Below, one piece after another: positions 59,792-64,000 of a stretch of DNA of 64,000 bases. The stretch spans positions 8,620,136 to 8,684,135 of the forward strand of contig NC_039518.1 in NCBI RefSeq assembly GCF_003672135.1, in the 5' to 3' direction. The notes beneath the pieces are model-generated. The model was not told the DNA's origin. It worked only from the letters and a program-made list of their open reading frames with translations, and ran no database searches. Every line of letters starts with the position of its first letter. Position 1 is the first letter of the stretch. This DNA comes from Ooceraea biroi. Taxonomy: Eukaryota; Arthropoda; Insecta; Hymenoptera; Formicidae. Both the position numbers and the translations under genes were made by a program.

Positions 59792-62700
59792 ATGGTGGGT
59801 AGCGTGCCCAGCGGATGGATGAGGAGGATCCTCCTCTTCCTCGTCCTGATGACCGGAGTCCTCCTGATCGCCATGTACGCCCATGCACCGCCGCTCGCGT
59901 CCCTCCAGCCGTTCCCGACTCGTCGGTAGGTATTATGTAATATTGTATAATATTGTCCAACACAAACGTATGATATCTGTTTCCTTACAAAAGTACAAAG
60001 TTTTCGCTGAGTAAAGGCCGACTGATTGATTGGCGCTCTTGACGGGCACGTGTTAATCTTTCCGCATGGAGAACGTGTCGAGGGACACGTGAAAATTGTC
60101 GAGGTTTCGCGAGTTACAAGTAAATCCGCGTGGAAAGCGCACACAGCTTGTTTTTTTTTCTTTTTTTTATCATTTCTGTATTTCTGTAGTTGTTTTATTA
60201 ACGCATACACGCATACACATTGCACACGTACACGTACACGGCGTAAGGTTTTTGGCGTGTATTAACCCAGTGCCTTTCCTTTTTGTTCCCTTACGCCGCA
60301 CGTTTCTGTTTTTTATTTTGAATTTATTTCGCATTGTCGCATCGCAACGCGATCAATCGCGGCATTGGAGAAGACTAGAGGACTTACAAAGCAGCTTGGT
60401 TAATTTCCTGGCTGGTAGCGAAACCACGGTCGGTCCCGAGGAACGGCTTTACGAGTATCTGGAAGAACCTAGGTAACGGACAGTCGACCCCCGGCCACAG
60501 GGGTTGTTCCTTATGCTAAACGGGTTGTACCACGCATCTCTGGTGCCTTCTGCTCTAGCCTGCCCCCGCTTTCGCTTCGGTCGGTCTGTCTCTTTTAATA
60601 TGTGCGCCTGGTTCGGAAAAAAAGCATCCTTCCCTCGAACAGCTATTTTTATTGGATATCACTGTGCGACAAGTTTGCCTAAAAAAGCAAAAAAGTGAAT
60701 GTAAAAGTAAAGACTTGGAGAAAAAATAACAAAATATCTTACACAGAGAGATTTTACGAGAGAGGAATTCAAGTTTTAATTTTAACTCTGGAAAAATTCG
60801 ATTTAGTGTAGCTTTCGCGTGGCATTTCTTTTCGGAACCAGTCGCGACATCTAATATCAGTCGTGATCAGGCGCTATTTCCCAATTAAGAAGCCATCCGA
60901 AGCGCGAGCTGCAACACGTCGACCACGACACGCGTATCCCAAACGTCCCAGATTTCCGGGGCGAGAGAACTCCCGTGTATTCCCCGGTCGCATCTTTCGC
61001 CTCCTCCTCTCGCAACGTCGACGGTCGTTTTAATCCATTCGCCCGAACAGCAGGTCCATTATACCAAATAAGCACCAAGACACAGCCGCCGTGTCTCCGT
61101 ATTGTCTCGCTATTATATTTCGCGGATTATGCAGTTCGCGCGGCGTGTTGCATCCGCGCTGACCCGCTTCGCGAACCCGACCTTTCCCCAGCCCTGATAT
61201 CGGAAACGTCTCGCCTCTCTCTCTCTCTCTCTGTTCTCGGCACACACGGATGTGTACCACGAGTTTGGATAATCGAGAAAACCGAGGGGATTAAGAGGGT
61301 ATCCGAGGAAAACCGCGGAAGCTACGAGCAACCTCGGGAATTACCGTGCGGTGGATGCAAACCGGACGGGGAACGGTTGCTTGCCAATATTGCGCAATGT
61401 TGCTCCAGTATTATCTAACGTTGTTATTACCGCGTCGCAAGGAGCAAGGAAGAAGGAATAATGCGAGTAATGTTGTTGAGTTACTCCAACATTATACATT
61501 ATAGTTACGCAACTACGACATTATTTTTCTGAGAAAATCTGAAAATATTGGCGAAAGTCTTAAGATTCCATCCACTCTTCAGCATTCTTCAAGTTCCAGC
61601 ATCAAATGTTCGCCGGCCCGGTGCAACTAGCTCAAGGCGAATCTGTTCAAATCTTCGCTACCTTATCCGCGTTTCCTTTATTCGAGCTTCGTCGAAGCAG
61701 CGCCGGTTTTAGCAACATTGGCGCCCTGGGCAAGATTATCATGGCGCCCATTCATCCCGCTCAAGATATACAGGTGAGGCACCTAAAACAGGCCACTTGA
61801 ATATCTCGGCTATTAACCGTAAATTCAGAAATGAAAAAGTTCTAGCCGTTAGAAATTTGTTCTTTTCCGAGAAGTTCTGAGTTGATGATATCATTATTTC
61901 TTATATTGCCTAGAGTTCCCTGCTATTGAAAATACCGTAAATTCAGAAATGAAAAAGTTAGAACTTAGAAATTTTAGCCTTCAGTGACCTTGAATGATTT
62001 TGACCCGTAGATCAATGTGCGCATCTTCAAACGCTCTACTAGATGGCGCGTAAAAAAACATATCATACCATTTAAAAAAACGAAGTTGACCTTCATATGA
62101 CCTCTACGCGTCCACCTAATAAAAAACTATTTAGAACAAATTATGTGTCGCTCGAAACCATGCAAGTTTGGTCTGACACATTTTTTTCTATCACCAATAA
62201 CAGCCGAGATATTCAGGTGGCCTGTTTTAGGTGCCTCACCTTTATATACGTACAGAACGTTCATGTTGCGTACAATTATCAGATTTGTACAGAGGCCGAA
62301 AAACAACACGGGCATTGCCGGTTCGAAACGGTAGTGAAATTTTCAAAATTTTCAAAATTCGCTAATAAAATACTTCTGCCTTTTTGGGAATTTTCGATAT
62401 CGCTGCTTATGAATCTGTAGTTAGATTATAAAAATTTTTAGACTTAGCATTTTTACTAATCTAAACGGGTATAAACGAATGCACGCATATGAAAATTCAG
62501 AAAATTGCCCTTTAGCTTTACTCAGAGCTAGCGGCGCCCCTACAGATCTGGCGCCCTGGGCGATCGCCCTACCGCGCCCTACGCCGGTACTGCGTCGAAG
62601 TAATTATTATCCAGCGTATCGTATCGAGACATTTGTTCATTTCTCTTCGGGCAGACGTTTTTCCGTCCATGATTAGCCAAATACTCCCTCTGCTTCGTTC

Positions 62701-63656
62701 CGCAAGAGTCATTCCTCTCTTTCTTCTCTCTGGCTTTTCTCTCTCTGTCTCTCCCTCCTTTTCTCTAGCTGGCGTTTAATTCGGACAATGCCGATGATAT
62801 CTTTCTGCATTCTCATTCGTCTTACTGTTGTAATGAGCAGCTTTTCATTTGTACCAGAGGTACGATGTTATCAGCTTGCTCGGCACAGAACATGAGTCGC
62901 GGAAAGTAGATTCGATCTTTCCCTGCAAAAACATAAGGACTGTTAAGATCCTTGAGCCACGGAATTGTTCGAATAATGCATCGCAAATTGCATATCGTAT
63001 TTATTTAAATATAGTATGCGTATTGATTATTAAAAGAGATATTTTTTCTGTATAAACAAGGACAGACATTTCTCGCACTTCCCGCTGTGAATATCCCCTA
63101 CGTATATTCAGCTCTGCAGTAGAGTCATATCGCATGTTATTTTCTGTTGAACAGTCTGTCATTCTATAGCTATTTTCAGCATTCTCAGCTCTTCCTGCAT
63201 CGATTGCAACCGACGTAAATATTCGTCACAAGTCCAAGAAATCAATGTAATTGCAGTACTTGGTAATCCGTGATGCAAGGGCGAATATGACAAGATTGAG
63301 AGTAACACAAAACTAAATTATTTAAAACTGGATCTGAATGTGATTTCTTAAAATCTAAAGAAGAAGAAATTAATTTCTATCTTGGCTTCGATCAAGCATT
63401 ACCAAGTGCTCGTGTACGTTGCATATTATGAATGCAAACGATTATCAGGGCGCGATACGTGGATCCACTTACGAGAGAGATTTTCGGCTCGCAGGACATT
63501 TCAAAGTCCATGGTCCTGGGCATGTGTGGCGAGTCGATGCGAGAGGCGAGCAGTGAGATCCTCGAGGACATCCCTAGCGACTTGCACCGCTCATTGTGGA
63601 GGAAACACTCGACTGTTGTGGCCCCGACCAACCGAAAACGTCGTCCTCGGCGATAA
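59792..63656 (+). CDS. Putative short type II membrane protein (three exons, tentative)
   Basis: Exon 1 follows a TTTATTTGCAG acceptor and encodes MVGSVPSGWMRRILLFLVLM then TGVLLIAMYAHAPP: a short basic N-terminus and one hydrophobic anchor at about residues 11-30. It ends at a GTAGGT donor (59925). Exon 2 (about 60371-60472) adds LEDLQSSLVNFLAGSETTV and EERLYEYLEEPR, with a GTAACG donor. Exon 3 (63449-63656) begins after ATTATCAG, matches in phase and gives ARYVDPLTREIFGSQDISKS to a basic end RKRRPRR and TAA. The joined product is about 147 residues. I do not recognise the family. The acceptor of exon 2 has a distant pyrimidine tract, and exon 3 is also open on the other strand. Exon 1 is the best supported part. 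Confidence 0.45.
60473..61769 (+). other. Intron of the tentative 59.8-kb gene
   Basis: Contains a (CT)n run at about 61215-61232. A cluster of GCAATATTGC/ATTGCGCAATGTTG words around 61384-61410 resembles the arms of the palindromic element at 11235-12261. No coding exon was recognised. Confidence 0.35.
61770..62243. mobile_element. About 474-bp MITE with about 45-bp TIRs
   Basis: GTGAGGCACCTAAAACAGGC at the left end matches the complement at the right end (GCCTGTTTTAGGTGCCTCAC), and the match continues through GAATATCTCGGCT for about 45 bases. TATA-type sequence flanks both ends. The interior repeats ACCGTAAATTCAGAAATGAA twice (61818 and 61934) and has no transposase frame. Confidence 0.85.
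62244..63448 (+). other. Intron/non-coding sequence
   Basis: No supported gene. GGCGCCCTGGGC at about 62551 also occurs at about 61721, just outside the MITE, so there may be a short duplicated word around it. The remainder is unremarkable. Confidence 0.35.
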
Positions 63657-64000
63657 CAGTGTTATCCTGCACCTTCAGCAGATCGAATTCGTCATCGTCG
63701 ATACGAGCGATCAGGAGATTAAGGACCTGCTGGAGCACGCGAAGGACGTTTTTATTGGTGAATATTGGAAAGAATATCGGAAAAATGTCACTTATTAAGC
63801 ATACGTTTGCAAAATGGATAGAAAATGATGATCAAGATCTTGCATTTATTTTATATTTATGCGTTCCGTGTAATGAAAAATTCAATTGAGAGACGCACAT
63901 TTTGTAGGATGTACATATTAAATAATCATTTAGTCTAGTTTGCATATTTGTCGACGGGTTAGCTTCTTCTCTCCTTTCACGTAAAACGGTCTCTTCTACT
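63657..64000. other. Window end, coding-like on both strands to about 63790
   Basis: The stretch 63650-63790 is open on plus (NSVILHLQQIEFVIVDTSDQ) and on minus (VLQQVLNLLIARIDDDEFDL), so the true strand cannot be settled here. The last 200 bases are AT-rich with no signal. Confidence 0.3.

Noticed and set aside
61606..61800. 64-codon plus frame MFAGPVQLAQGES...
   Set aside because: It runs into the terminal inverted repeat of a MITE and has no splice or homology support.
1..64000. tRNA genes, CRISPR arrays, bacterial operons
   Set aside because: No B-box GGTTCGANTCC with a matching A-box was seen, no spaced short repeats were found, and the genes are spliced eukaryotic genes.

Overview
This is a eukaryotic (insect) nuclear window. 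Genes are split by short GT-AG introns, and the proteins read as arthropod orthologues of conserved housekeeping genes. An ant or another aculeate hymenopteran is my best guess, from gene content, intron style and the many small palindromic/TIR elements. That is an inference; no species marker is visible.

Layout. (1) 0.05-4.3 kb, minus: complete 9-exon UAP56/Hel25E mRNA-export helicase carrying two apparent 1-base deletions. (2) 5.0-8.1 kb: tandem array of eight ~385-bp satellite units. (3) 9.6-10.8 kb, minus: NAA30 (NatC catalytic subunit), separated by a ~1-kb palindromic element from (4) 12.4-16.9 kb, plus: gamma-COP, whose third intron carries a foldback element abutting a deleted mariner. 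(5) 18.0-21.0 kb, minus: SLC12A8-like cation-chloride cotransporter. (6) 21.9-24.3 kb, minus: SPF30/SMNDC1, facing (7) 25.0-26.0 kb, plus: peflin. (8) 26.5-29.4 kb: a TRIM45 gene in two halves on opposite strands, with the N-terminal half on minus and the C-terminal half on plus. (9) 30.5-34.5 kb, minus: KIAA0319L-like PKD-domain receptor. (10) 34.5-64 kb: gene-poor and partly CpG-rich. It holds a 3-exon single-pass membrane protein with PPAY and LPSY motifs (43.7-45.9 kb, minus), a tentative 3-exon type II membrane protein (59.8-63.7 kb, plus), one MITE, and long stretches that look like introns, UTRs or intergenic DNA.

The genes are not an operon or pathway cluster. Several serve general functions: mRNA export and splicing (Hel25E, SPF30), Golgi/ER traffic (gamma-COP, peflin), N-terminal acetylation (NAA30), membrane transport and surface receptors (SLC12A8, KIAA0319L) and ubiquitin ligation (TRIM45, possibly the PPAY/LPSY protein through Nedd4-type ligases).

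The most notable observation is TRIM45. The last N-terminal exon (minus strand) and the first C-terminal exon (plus strand) have matching splice phase, and the joined length is a whole number of codons. An inversion, an assembly flip, or trans-splicing across strands are the explanations to test.
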